Shown: positions 42,357-52,562, counted from the stretch's first letter. The stretch is DNA of 64,000 bases from Saccharothrix syringae (GCF_009498035.1 NZ_CP034550.1:6200001-6264000); one strand, 5' to 3'. Numbers and translations: made by a program. Notes: generated by a model from the letters alone, not told the origin.

Positions 42357-43210
42357 CGGGGGTCCTGCGGCGGCGGCCCCGCGGACGGGCCCGGTGGGGG
42401 TGATGAGTGGCCGATGGTGACGTGGTCGCCGGTGGCCGCGCCGATGGTGATGCCCGCCCCGGCGCCGTGCACGCCGCCGGCGATGTGCACCCCGCGTGTC
42501 CCGGTACCGCCGTCGGACGCCCGATCGCGGTCGGTGCCGGTCGCCGGGCGGACGTCCGGCGGGGTGGTCGGTGTCGTGGGGTCGAGCGGATGCCCGGGCA
42601 GGCCGGGGGCGGCGGGCGGGTGAGGTTGGTCGGGCAGGGCGATCCACGCCGTGTCGTGGAACTGTTTGACCTCGACCTCGACCCGGCGGAACAGGCCGGG
42701 GTCCAGGGTGGCGCAGTGCCGCACGACGTCCCGGTGGATCAGGTCGGAGACGATCATTGCAACCACGCCCGGCGAGTTCTTCAGCGCGGTTTTGAGGGCG
42801 GGGGCGTCGAGCAGCCGGAACGCGTCGGTCAGCGCGGTGGAGGTCACGCCGTGCCCGTCGAAGGCGACCTCCCCGGCGTGCACCGCCAACCGCAACCGCA
42901 CCCGCGCCGCGCCGGGGCTGGTGGTGTTGTGCCCGCGCACCGCCCGCACCAACGCCTCGGGCAACACCTCCACCAACGGCGCCTTCGGAAACTCCGGCGG
43001 AACCAGCACGACCACGCTGTCACCGCGGTCCTCGTGATAGCAGGCGTCCCACGGCACCCCCGCCGCCGCCAACGCCTGACCGACCACCTCGTACAGGCCC
43101 GCGCGGGTGCCCTGTTGGTGGCGCAGCGTCCGGTCGAGGACGCCGAAGCCCTCCACGTCGACCAGGACCATCGTCCGGTGGACCGCGTCGTGCCGACCCG
43201 TACCCGCCAT
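42353..43210 (-). CDS. Nucleotidyl-cyclase-like protein, module copy 2
   Basis: 285 residues from ATG. Same layout as 27298-28137: TMVLVDVEGFGVLDR, YHEDRGDSVVVLVP (GDS in place of GDG), RLRLAVHAGEVAFDGHGVTS, FRLLDAPALKTAL, WIALPDQP. A long disordered linker follows, then GGVHGAGAGITIGAATGDHV. The G-to-S change and other differences show divergence since duplication, with constraint kept on the core. The stop TAG overlaps the start region of the ATPase frame. Confidence 0.75.
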   Translation of the reverse strand: MAGTGRHDAVHRTMVLVDVEGFGVLDRTLRHQQGTRAGLYEVVGQALAAAGVPWDACYHEDRGDSVVVLVPPEFPKAPLVEVLPEALVRAVRGHNTTSPGAARVRLRLAVHAGEVAFDGHGVTSTALTDAFRLLDAPALKTALKNSPGVVAMIVSDLIHRDVVRHCATLDPGLFRRVEVEVKQFHDTAWIALPDQPHPPAAPGLPGHPLDPTTPTTPPDVRPATGTDRDRASDGGTGTRGVHIAGGVHGAGAGITIGAATGDHVTIGHSSPPPGPSAGPPPQDPR

Positions 43211-43226
43211 ACCGACCCCCAAGGGC

Positions 43227-43260
43227 AGAACCGCGTGGTGCGCCGATGAACCACGGTTCT
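43227..43260 (-). promoter_or_regulatory. Leader hairpin upstream of the cyclase-like gene, copy 2
   Basis: Identical to 28155-28188: AGAACCG...CGGTTCT with a two-base bulge, 17 bases before the ATG. Conservation between the copies fits either function or recent duplication. Confidence 0.4.
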
Positions 43261-43533
43261 ACCGACCCGCCTTGGCGGCGTCCGCGTCATACGACGCACC
43301 CGTCGCCCATCCGGCCGCACGAGACCACCCGACCGGGCGACACCACCACGACGACCCGCGCCCCCGGACCACGACGCGGCCCCGCCAGCCTGGTGGCAGG
43401 CCGCCGCACCGCCGGTGCCCACACCCGGTCCGGCTCCGCCAACCGGTCCTTCGACCCCGCACCGACGGGGGTTCGTCCGGCCCACCCCGCCCCCGACGCG
43501 GCAGGGCCGGGTCGCACGCGCACGGTGCCGCCG

Positions 43534-44060
43534 CGCTCGCCGACCACGAACCCCTACTGGAGGACGGCACGACCCTGGACGAACTGCTCGCCGAGATCCC
43601 CGACTACACCGCGCCCGACCGGTTCGGCGGACGCCGCGACGGCGACCGGCTCCACTTCCCCGACGCCCGGACTGCGCAAGAACTACGGGCAGCCATGCAT
43701 CGCCTACTCACCGGAACTGCGCATCGCACGGACGGGCGCCTGACCAAACAGAACCTTTGGAAGGAGGCCGGAGTCAGTCGGGCCACCATGAACCGCGCCC
43801 GCACGATTCTTGCGGAATGGGACGCCCACGTCGCCCAACACAGCACTGGCGACTCCGAGCAGACCCGCCACGACAACGAGATTCAAGAGCTACGACGCAG
43901 AATCGCTGATAAGACTCGCGAGTGCAGCGATCTGCAACACCGATTGGACGCCGCGACTAGTGCGATCACTGCACTTCATCACGACAATACCCTCCTGCGA
44001 CAGGGGCTTGGTCAAAGTGACACCAACATCACCTCCCTCAGGGAGTATATGAAAAATTGA
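43534..44060 (+). CDS. Helix-turn-helix/coiled-coil protein lacking its N-terminus
   Basis: The frame is protein-like from about 43540 (ADHEPLLEDGTTLDELLAEI) through AMHRLLTGTAHRTDGRLTKQ and LWKEAGVSRATMNRARTILA (helix-turn-helix), then a coiled coil (EIQELRRRIADKTRECSDLQ) to the stop. No start with a ribosome binding site exists before ATG 43695, and the frame enters directly from the duplication breakpoint. The gene therefore seems to have lost its 5' end. Similar proteins accompany integrases in actinomycete mobile elements. GC content drops along the gene. Confidence 0.6.
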
Positions 44061-44080
44061 TCAACGGGCGAGCGGTCAGG

Positions 44081-46798
44081 TCATGTAGTCGAGCGCAGTT
44101 GCGTAGAGATCCCACAGGCTCTGGCCCACGCGCGGATATACTTACCTGCCGAAAGCGTGGTCGATTCCGCCCACTCGGCACCGAGCGTATCTCTGTGTGC
44201 GATCCCAAGCGATAGCGGAGAAAGGCCAGGATTCGCCTCTAGCGCGGCAAATGCTTCGGAAATACCTCGCTGTCGCTCCACGATCGCGCGAAGCCGTTTT
44301 GGCTCGATCGCGCCGTGTGAGAAAACAGTGCTGTCGGACAGAGTGATGCGTTCACCGTCGTCCGTCTCGACCAGGCCGAGTGTAGTTAGATCGCGGACAC
44401 CTGTCGCAAATCCGTTTCTAGAAGGACGGGCGTGTCCCGTTGGGTCGAAGAGATGCATCAGGAGTTGCAAAGCAGGCCCAGGGTTCGCGTTGGGAAAAGG
44501 GCTTCGTACACGAACCGGCACTGATCCACTCAGGAGGCGGCCGAGAGGCTCGCTGTCGTTTTCGGATGGCCTTTCCATCCCATTCGACAGAAGGCGTACT
44601 AGACCGGCGTACTCCATCCATTGACAGAAGGAGCGCGCGTATGTAACCCAACTGTCGCTTTTTGCTGACACTGCTCTGAATTCGCCGGAAAGTGTAGACG
44701 CAAACTGGTGAATGGAGACAGTACCTTCACGGGCGATCATGTCCGCAGCCAGCTTGTACATCTTATGTCTGCGCAAAGCCTGGGAAACTCGCGCCCTGAT
44801 GGCTTCTTCCTTGTCCGAAGAATTCATCAGGTCCGCTTCAAGCGTGACGCGGTTTGACTCCGAGGTCAATACGCCAAATTGGCGGAGCTCGCGAGAGTAA
44901 TTGAAGATGACCGTTGGTGTTGTATCCAGCCGTGTTGCTGCGTCGGGGACCGAAATACTGCCGCCTTCAGCGACTACCACACGCAACAGGCGACCGGCAC
45001 CAAGAGGCGCATAACGGACGACATATGAATCCTCGATCGCGACACTGCCATTATTGAGGTAATCACGAAAGGTGTCCCAGTAGACGTCGATTGTATGACC
45101 GACCTGCACCACTAGGCGTTGATGAAGAAGACTGTCGAGTACTGTACTGGTCGTCGCATCGTAGTCTAGATCAGATAGGACCACTGGCGCGGCCTGGGCG
45201 ATGGTTCGGAGAAGAGATTGTTCGCTGGGATTCAGGCGGGCGAGATCGCTTTCGAACAAACCCCGAGCGTTCAATGCTTGCTTAGCTAGATCATCCTGTT
45301 TGATGCCACGAGCAACTTCTGCGATTATGTGAGCGCCGAACTTCTTGAATAGCCATGGCAGGCCCTGTGAGTTGTACTCGCGAAGCCTCTGCCTAAGCTC
45401 GCGATTGAGTTTACTGCCGAGTGACTTCTCAAGTCGTCGTAGAAGCGCCTCGATTTCGCGCGGTCCGAACGGGTCGAGATCGAAGACCGACGACGCGTCG
45501 CGGATGTCGTTGCGGAGCCCGAATGGGTAACCTTCGGTCCACGCGACCACGTCGGTTTTCCAGGAGAAGCTAATCGTCAATGGTGCGCTTATCTCACGAA
45601 TTAGATATGTGAGATCGCGAAACTCTCGGGTGAGGTCCGTGTTCCGGAAGACGTTCTCGAACTGATCAAAGGCAAGGAAGATCGGTCGAGCGGGAGAAGC
45701 CCATGTGGCACGTTTGAGGGTTTCCACAATGCTTTGCAGGCTGCTGAATGCGGTTTGGGACGGCAGTTCGATGACTTCTCTTTCGACTGCCTTCCTGATC
45801 GTCCTTTCCATTGCGGCAGCAACGAAGTCGGAACGTTCTGCGGTTCTTGAGTCGAATACCATGCCGACTCCGCCGACTTTTTCAACTTCCTTCTGCAAGT
45901 GCAATACAAGCGAACTCTTGCCCCAGCCGGACTTGGCGTTGATTACAACTGACCCGGCCGTAAGGCGCCCCTTCATCTTTTCAAGCAGTGACTGGGCGAG
46001 AGTTTTCCGTCCGATGAAGAACTCTGGTGCCGCTGGAAGTTGATACTCAAAGTCGGACGTACTGCCTTGAACCTCAACAATTTTCGGCAATGAAGGAACA
46101 TGAATCGGAACTGCTCCTGCTTCATGGCCTGCGCGTACTACTGGAAGACCTTTAGAAAGGTTCTTCTCTATCAACCGAACAATAGGGAGTGGAACATCTT
46201 TATTGCGCGCCCATGTCACCCATCTGGAGCCTCCTCGCGTATCCGAGTCCAGCTCGCACGCAGCCAGAACTACCCCATGTTCCGTGATTACGACAGTGGG
46301 GTCTGATCGGATTTCGGGCCCGTCTTCCCATCTGGGTAGCACATCTGCCGCTTGCAGCAGTTCGCAAATCTCGTACGAGCCAAGGTAGCGAAAACCGGGA
46401 AAGGTAGCTTCGGCTAGCTCGGCTTGCTCTTTCGCCTCGGGTGTCAGGCGGGGAAGTGCGATGAAGAGCCCTTTGGTCTGCTTATCCTTAGCTTGAGCTA
46501 GAGAAAACTTTCCAATGAAAGTCATCAATGGTGGCACTCGAACGTTGGAGCTGTATGCTTTGCATTCACAGATTAGCTGTTCGCCTGTGACTATGTTGCG
46601 AGCTCGGACGTCCAGCTCTATGCCTTCGCTCGTGGGGTTCAGATTTTCTGGGTGAGGATCACTGTATCCCTGTGTTGCAAGAAGCTTCGCGATAAACTTC
46701 TCGAAGAGGTGACCGCGTTTGTTGGAGATCTCGCTTGTCGAAGTACCCTCTGCGAGAACGACGACGGCGGCGGTGTCAACAGTGATCTGGTCCACCAT
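44081..46798 (-). CDS. Mrr-type nuclease-STAND ATPase fusion (candidate defence protein)
   Basis: 905 residues with visibly lower GC and freer codon use than its neighbours, so it was probably acquired. Residues 25-110 form a restriction-endonuclease-like domain: RGHLFEKFIAKLLATQGYSD, Asp63 in GIELDVRA, and Glu78-x-Lys80 in ICECKAY, the PD-(D/E)XK catalytic set of Mrr-like enzymes. A P-loop ATPase follows: AKSGWGKSS at 288-296 and Walker B-like FLAFDQFENV at 374-383. The C-terminal 400 residues are helical with probable winged helices and no TPR. Nuclease-STAND fusions of this kind act as single-gene phage sensors that cleave DNA on activation. Start: ATG 46798, weak upstream site. Confidence 0.82.
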   Translation of the reverse strand: MVDQITVDTAAVVVLAEGTSTSEISNKRGHLFEKFIAKLLATQGYSDPHPENLNPTSEGIELDVRARNIVTGEQLICECKAYSSNVRVPPLMTFIGKFSLAQAKDKQTKGLFIALPRLTPEAKEQAELAEATFPGFRYLGSYEICELLQAADVLPRWEDGPEIRSDPTVVITEHGVVLAACELDSDTRGGSRWVTWARNKDVPLPIVRLIEKNLSKGLPVVRAGHEAGAVPIHVPSLPKIVEVQGSTSDFEYQLPAAPEFFIGRKTLAQSLLEKMKGRLTAGSVVINAKSGWGKSSLVLHLQKEVEKVGGVGMVFDSRTAERSDFVAAAMERTIRKAVEREVIELPSQTAFSSLQSIVETLKRATWASPARPIFLAFDQFENVFRNTDLTREFRDLTYLIREISAPLTISFSWKTDVVAWTEGYPFGLRNDIRDASSVFDLDPFGPREIEALLRRLEKSLGSKLNRELRQRLREYNSQGLPWLFKKFGAHIIAEVARGIKQDDLAKQALNARGLFESDLARLNPSEQSLLRTIAQAAPVVLSDLDYDATTSTVLDSLLHQRLVVQVGHTIDVYWDTFRDYLNNGSVAIEDSYVVRYAPLGAGRLLRVVVAEGGSISVPDAATRLDTTPTVIFNYSRELRQFGVLTSESNRVTLEADLMNSSDKEEAIRARVSQALRRHKMYKLAADMIAREGTVSIHQFASTLSGEFRAVSAKSDSWVTYARSFCQWMEYAGLVRLLSNGMERPSENDSEPLGRLLSGSVPVRVRSPFPNANPGPALQLLMHLFDPTGHARPSRNGFATGVRDLTTLGLVETDDGERITLSDSTVFSHGAIEPKRLRAIVERQRGISEAFAALEANPGLSPLSLGIAHRDTLGAEWAESTTLSAGKYIRAWARACGISTQLRSTT

Positions 46799-47006
46799 CG
46801 CAGGGTACGCGACCTCGGGCTCCGGGGGAATGGTGGGATGTCAGGCAATGCGACCACGATCGGCGTCGGCGGCCCCAGGGGGTGCAGGCTTGGAGGATCT
46901 GCTGAACGAAAACGTCGACGACGAAATTCTGACATGTCGGGCTAGACGCTTGATGATGAATCGTGTTTCGGGTCTAAGTCGTTACTTCCGCAATATTGCG
47001 GACTTA

Positions 47007-48162
47007 CTGATCTTCAATTCGTGGTGTCGAATGAGGTCAGGTGGGGTGGAGTCGGAGTCCGGTGCCGATGAGGCAGCCGTCAATGAGGTCGTTGCGGTAC
47101 TGGATCTTGCGTAGGCCCTGCCGGACCGTCCGGACGAGATGGTCGACGGTGGTGAACGCGACGTTGGACAACCAGCGGCGTCGCAGTACCGACCAGATGC
47201 CCTCGACCGGATTGAGGTCCGGTGCGTAGGAGGGAAGGCGGTAGGCGGTCAACCAGTCCGTGCTGTCGATGAAGGACAGCATGTCCTCGGAGCGGTGGGT
47301 GGGAAGGTTGTCCCAGACCAGCACGATCGGCCCGCCGAGCTGGTGATGGGCGGCCACGAGCAGGTCGCGGTAGTCGGTCCAGGCGAAGCTGCGGCGCCCA
47401 CCGACTCCGTCCAGTCGGGGCCGGTAGATTAGCCGCGATCGCTCGCCCGGCTTGTAGCAGGCCAGCGCCGCGACCGACATCCGGCGCCGTGCCCCGGCGC
47501 GCACCCGGATCACCGGTGTGCGACCGCGGGGCGCCCAGGTGCGGGAGGTCGGCGGCGTCATCGACATCCCGGCCTCGTCCTCGAAGACGACCCAGGCGTC
47601 GAGCGCCGCCGCGGTGCTTCCACCTGCGGCCACGTGTCCTTCACCCACCCCGCAACCGCCTGGTCGTCGCGTTCCACCGCCCGCCGCACCGGCACCTGAC
47701 GCGTCCAGCCGTGCCGCCGTAGCAGCAGGTGAACCCCCTGCACGGTGTAGGCCAGGTGGAACCGGCGCCCGATCACGGTTTTGAGCCGTGACAGCGTCCA
47801 GATCTGATCCGGCCAGCCGTGCGCCATCGGCCCCTTGTGCAGCTCCCGCTCCAATTGCGCGAACTTCGCCTCATCCAGACGGGGCGACGACGCCGGGCCG
47901 GCCGAGGCCAGCGCCCGGGAACCGCCTGCGACCCAGGACCGTCGCCAGCGCTGCACCGATCGCACAGTGACCCGCAAATCCTTGGCGATCACCGCATTGG
48001 CCTCGCCGTCGGCGAACCGCTCGGCCGCCTGCAGGCGCAGTCGTTCCCGGAACTCCCGCCGTTCGTCGGTCAGCCCGCCACCCTGCGCGTACCGCATCCC
48101 ACCGGCATACCGCAACGATCAAGACCTGTCAGCACCCGGCGACAACACGAATTGAAGATCAG
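47007..48162 (-). mobile_element. IS630-family insertion sequence
   Basis: Terminal inverted repeats CTGATCTTCAATTCGTGGTG (47007 on) and the complementary end (to 48162) match with one mismatch over 20 bp. The element is flanked by the TA dinucleotide expected of IS630/mariner elements (47005-47006 and 48163-48164). It encodes one transposase on the minus strand in two overlapping frames. A truncated relative lies at 55423-56284. Confidence 0.9.
47037..48097 (-). CDS. IS630 transposase (two frames)
   Basis: The first frame (ATG 48097 to about 47620) holds the N-terminal helix-turn-helix pair (RDVTVRSVQ-like segment AKDLRVTVRSVQRWRRSW) and HGWTRQVPVR. The second frame (to 47037) carries the DDE core: VVFEDEAGMS, IVLVWDNLPTH, and NPVEGIWSVLRR. 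The two overlap at CCGCAGGTGGAAGCACC. The truncated copy at 55423 has the same frame layout, so a -1 frameshift is more likely part of expression than an error. Confidence 0.85.
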
Positions 48163-48985
48163 TAACGCAATGACTGGTGGCGTTGGAGTCGGCGCCAGCA
48201 AATGATCGAGCAGGCCAGGCTGAGGAAGGCTTCGTGGATGTCATCGCGGACCTCCCAGCGGATGCGCAAGCGGCGGAACCAGTGCAGCAGCGCCAGCGCC
48301 TGCTCGACCACCCACCGGTGGACGCCCAGCCCGGAGCCGTGCTCGACACCGCGGCGGGCGATGAATGGCCGGACGCCCTTGGCGCGAACCTGCCTTCGAT
48401 AGGTGTCGTGGTCGTAGCCCCGGTCGGCGTAGACGCGGTCGGGTCTGCGCCGTGGACGTCCGCGTCGCCCGCGTACCGGCGGGACGGCGTCGAGCAGCGG
48501 CAGCAGCTGGGTGACGTCGTTGCGGTTGGCACCGGTCAGCGTCACCGCCAGGGGCACACCGCCGCCGTCGGTGATCAGGTGGTGCTTGGAGCCCGTTCGG
48601 GCGCGGTCGACCGGGCTCGGCCCGGTTTTGGGCCGCCCTTCACCGCCCTGATCGAGGAGGAGTCCACCGCCGCCCGGGACCAGTCCAGCGCCCCGGCCGC
48701 CTGCAACTTCGCCAGCAGCAGCTCGTGCAGCCGCGGCCACACCCCTGCCTCGGTCCAGTCCCGCAACCGCCGCCAGCAGGTCATGCCCGAGCCGTAGCCC
48801 AGCTCCTGCGGCAGGAACTCCCACCGGATACCCGTGTAGAGCACGAACAGGATGCCGCACAACACCTTGCGGTCGTCCAACCGCCTACGTCCGGGGTATC
48901 GGAAGCGCCGCTCGACCTTGGGCAACAGCGGCTCGATCAGCTCCCACAGCTCGTCCTCGACCTCCCACGGTCGACGCCGGGCCAC
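48159..48985 (-). CDS. IS5-family transposase (two frames, -1 frameshift)
   Basis: The first frame from 48985 gives WEVEDELWELIEPLLPKVER and RRLRDWTEAGVWPRLHELLL. The second frame gives GSKHHLITDGGGVPLAVTLT, YADRGYD and RWVVEQALALLHWFRRLRIR, the IS5 DDE regions. The switch is at CCAAAACC (coding strand, near 48625). A -1 slip on AAAA joins GGPK to TGPSPVDR, a typical programmed frameshift. The stop codon TGA lies partly outside the element, supplied by the neighbouring IS630 end. Confidence 0.85.
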
Positions 48986-49050
48986 ACCAACCTCCTGCCG
49001 GACAACACCCCACCCGACAAGATTGAAGTATAGACAAGATCATTCTGTTA
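48163..49050 (-). mobile_element. IS5-family insertion sequence
   Basis: The ends TAACGCAATGACTGG (48163 on) and the complement of TAACAGAATGATCTT (to 49050) form imperfect inverted repeats. The right end lies seven bases beyond the stop codon of the STAND-TPR gene at 49058. The left end begins with the TA used as target by the adjacent IS630, so IS630 seems to have inserted into its very tip. Confidence 0.8.
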
Positions 49051-49057
49051 GGAGTTC

Positions 49058-52000
49058 TTAATCCGGCGATTCCTTGTACACCGAGCGCTCTAGCGACATC
49101 GCTTCGTCGAGGCAAACCAACCCTCGCGGCAACGCGCCTGCCTTCACCAACGCGATGCCGAGCGCCTTCAAAGGCCGGACGAGTTGCGGCCGGAACCGCA
49201 CGAGATCTTGCTCAACGAGATCACGCGAGATCCGTACCGCTTCCTCGGCCGCCGTCAAGGCCTCGGCAATCCGCTCCAATTGCAGCAGTGCGACCGCGAG
49301 GTTGCCGAGCGTGGCCGCCAACTGGTCGCGCGCGGCGACCGAACCGAGGGGGCAAGCCCTCAAGAGTTCGACCGCCGTCTGTGATTCGACCACCGACGCG
49401 GACCAGAGATCCAGCTTGGCCAGCCGGTTCGCCAGCGCGTTATGCGCGGAGGCCAGCTCGGCCCGGAAGGTGCCTGGGTCGTGCTCGGCGAGCACCCGGT
49501 ACACCTCGACCGCTTCACGAGCCGGGTCCAGCGCGTCAGCGTACCGCTCAGCCTTGGCTAATGTGCTCGATAAGCGATAGAGCGCATGCGCGAGGCCGCG
49601 GCGATGCGCATCGGGGATGCGGTCGACCAGGCGGCGCTGCACAACGACAGCCTCCGCGGCGGCGAGCATCGCCTCGGTGGGTTGCCCCAGGTCCAGCAGG
49701 TCGGCTGCCAGGCTATCCAAGGACTTCGCCAGACCGGGCTCGTGGGCTGCGGCGTCGTCCTCGACCAGTCGACGCCGCAGCATGACGGCCTCGGAATTCG
49801 CAGCGAACGCCTCGGTGTACCGCTCCGCCCCAGCCAGGACGGAGCCGAGCGTGTGCAGAGCTCGGACCAACTGCGGCAGGAACGACGCCGGGTTGATGTC
49901 GACCAGGTCTCGATAGCGGGCAACCGCCTCAAGGGCGGCCGCCTGCGCTTGCTCATGCCGTTTCAGTCGGGAGAGATTGCCCGCTAGGTTGTTCAGGGAT
50001 AGGGCCAAGTCGGCGCGGTGCACCTCCGGACGTGCTGCGACGAGCACTCGTCTGACGCCCACCACCTCCTCGTTCGCCACCATGGCCTCCTCGTGCCGTT
50101 CCAACATGCTCAACTGGACGGCGAGGTTGTGCAGGTACGTTGCCACGACGTGCTCTTCGATGGAATGCGCGTCGCGGACGAGCCGCATCACCTCTTCTGA
50201 GGTGGCGAGCGCCTCGACGTCGCGTCCCAGCAGCGACAGGCACGTGGCCCGGCGGTCCAGCATCGCGGCGAGGTTCGGAAGGTTCGAGTGGAACGTGTCT
50301 CCGTCGTCGACCGACGTGCGACGGAGAATGGCGATCGCCTCGTCCACGGACGCCAGCGCATCGCCCCACCGTCCCAGTTCTACCAACCACGCCGCCCGGG
50401 AGTACAGCGCGCTTGCCAGGTATGGGTCGAGCACGCCTGGAAATGCCTCATTCAGCACGCGTCGGACGCGCAGACCTTCATCGACCGCCGCCAACGCCTC
50501 CGTGTACCTGCCCGCGTACCCGGCCCGGTTGCCCTGGGCGACCAGCAGCGCGGCGTAGGTGGCCGGGCTGCCCCAGCGGCGACGCGGTGCCGGGTCAGGC
50601 GGCTGGTCAGGTCGGCGATGCCGGTGTCCAGATCGATGTGCCGCTCCTCGGGCAGCACCGCTTCAACCGCGTTGAGCACCGTCGGGTCCAGGCCGTCCAG
50701 CTCGGCCAGTGCGGACAGCACATCACCACCGGCGAGCGCGACGTGCGGATGCGCGCGCAGCAGCGGAGCCACTTGGCGCTCGACCAGGTGCGGCCACCGG
50801 CGCGCGGCTTCGATCAGGGTGGTCGTCGCGGAGCGCAGCGCCTCGGTGGGCACCGGCGGGTCTTTCGTCACCAGCAGCTTCGGTACCGCCGAAGCCCATG
50901 CGTCCGGCTCGTGCCCGGCGACGTCGTGGCCAGGCATCATCAATGCTAAGAAGTCCTCGGCGAGCCGGTCTGGGTAGAGGGGTTCGAGGACGGTGTCCGG
51001 GTCCGCCGCCGGGTAGCAGCGCGCGTGGTCCTCCAGCACGTGGTCGACCGGTTCGGAGGGCGAGGGCACACCGAGCTCGCCCAGCACGGCCGCAGCGTCT
51101 CGGTAGGGCAACGCGCGGGTTAGGATCGCGGTAAATACGGCCCGCGCCATGGTCGCAGGCCGAATGGCCGAGCGCCCAGCGCGGTGCAGGCGGTCCCAGT
51201 AGGCACGTTCCCGGTCGAGCAGGTACGCCGATAACTTCGATGGCTCCTCGGGCGCCCGTACACCGCGGCGGTGGGCGTCCACGGCCACCAGCGCCGCCAT
51301 GTGGACCGACAGCACCAGCGCGAAAGAGTCCTCGGCGAGACTAGCCGGACGCGGCCCACGGTATGCGTCGGGCACGCCAAGCACCTCCGCGAAACGGTCA
51401 CGCGCCCGATCGAACAACGTCTCCCGATCGGATGCGCCGGATGCCAACGGTCCAAGGCGCAGCTGCCCCGTAGCGAAGCCACGGTCCGCGAATCCGTGTC
51501 GCACAGCGGCCCACCAGCCAGCCGACCGGGCAACGAGCAGCAGGCGCACCGGCACCGCACCCAGGTGCGTGGCCAGCGCCAAGAGGTCGTCCACGGGCCA
51601 GCGTTCGGCATAGTCGACCACGACCAGAGCGCCCGTGCCCACCTCTTCCCAACCTCGGTCCGCGAGATGGCCGTCGCCCACGTGGCTTGCCACGCGCACC
51701 GGCCAACCCGATTGCGCACACTCCTCGGCGAACCGGGTCGCCAGCCTAGTCTTGCCCTGTCCACCGGGCCCATGGACCAGCAGGATCGCGCGTTCCCTGC
51801 GGTCGTCCCGCCACTGCCGCAGCTCAGCCAACTCGGCATCGCGCCCGGTGAACTCAACGACCCTGCGGTGAGCCGCGAGCAGGTGGCTGGGTGGCAGATC
51901 CGCGAGCGATTCGCGGTCGACTGGGCGCACGACGTCTAGCCTGTAACGCGGAGCCACATCAGATGAGTAGTGGTGTACACCGCCATGGATGACGCCCGCC

Positions 52001-52059
52001 TGAACCACCGACCCGATCGACGCGGCCCGAACATCGTTGACTACCTCAGGCTCCGCCAT
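49058..52059 (-). CDS. STAND ATPase with TPR array, interrupted by a one-base frameshift
   Basis: ATG 52059 opens with SVVQAGVIHGGVHHY (residues 17-31), the leader motif shared with other STAND genes here. Next come Walker A GPGGQGKT (97-104), Walker B ALVVVDYAE (144-152) and a helical middle region. Near 50577 the frame is lost after SRLTRHRVAA. The continuation WGSPATYAALLVAQGNRAGY, with about ten TPR units to the stop at 49058, lies in the -1 frame. One extra C restores about 1000 residues. It may be an assembly error. GC content is slightly below that of the flanking genes. Confidence 0.8.
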
Positions 52060-52230
52060 CCGAGTGACTGTATCGACGGGCCTTGTGGGCTTCACCGCAA
52101 AAGGGCGGCTCAGGACGTCTGAGCTTCCCTCGATAACCCGAGGTGGTTGTTACCGGTAGTTTGTTGACAGTGGAGTATGAATGTGGCAGGCCGTGAGGGG
52201 TAAGGTTTTCGCGCCTGTGCGAGGTGCGTC

Positions 52231-52296
52231 ATGACCGCACGTCGTCCGTGTCCGCTGGCTCCGGGTCCGCTGGAAGACTATGCGGCCCGTTTCGAC
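52231..52296 (+). pseudogene. IS701 transposase N-terminal fragment
   Basis: ATG 52231 encodes RRPCPLAPGPLEDYAARFDE, the characteristic start of IS701-family transposases (PLEDYAARFD). The match ends after about 22 codons, so only the tip of the element remains. It abuts the small minus-strand ORFs beside it. Confidence 0.55.
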
Positions 52297-52379
52297 GAGC
52301 CGCCGGTCCACAGCAGCGCGGCGAAGCGGATGGCGTCGCGGCGCTGTGTGGCGTCGGCGGACTCGACGACCACGGTCAC
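52278..52379 (-). CDS. Small ORF, possibly cut by the IS701 fragment
   Basis: GTG 52379 overlaps the TGA of the small ORF before it (GTGA). It encodes 33 residues beginning TVVVESADATQRRDAIRFAA. The last residues fall inside the IS701 fragment, so the true C-terminus is probably lost. Confidence 0.4.
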   Translation of the reverse strand: MTVVVESADATQRRDAIRFAALLWTGGSSKRAA

Positions 52380-52441
52380 CAGGGCCGGGAGTACCAGGCG
52401 ACCGCGGTGAACGCGATCACGGTCAGGGTGATCCACATCAT
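52376..52441 (-). CDS. Tiny membrane peptide ORF
   Basis: 21 residues (MMWITLTVIAFTAVAWYS...), almost all one hydrophobic helix, with GAGGAAGGA upstream at a suitable distance. It is translationally coupled to the next small ORF. Similar tiny membrane proteins occur in actinomycete conjugative elements; this one is not recognised further. Confidence 0.45.
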   Translation of the reverse strand: MMWITLTVIAFTAVAWYSRPW

Positions 52442-52562
52442 CGGTAGGAGTCCTTCCTCGATCTTGCTGGGAGTGGTCGGCCGAGGGGTCGAGTGACCCT
52501 CATTCGGCCAGTTGCATCACCACTTGACCTTCGGATGATCACGGCGAGGTGAGCTGGGTGCG

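Larger units (their letters stand above)
40110..43465. repeat. Segmental duplication, copy 2 (pairs with 25070-28400)
   Basis: Same gene order, orientation and upstream leader as 25070-28400. At the right breakpoint (about 43465) the module joins a gene fragment lacking its start, which suggests that this copy is the inserted one. Confidence 0.8.

Noticed and set aside
47037..48115. Reading the split IS630 transposase as an assembly error
   Set aside because: The truncated copy at 55.4 kb shows the same two-frame layout, so it is more likely a normal feature of this IS.
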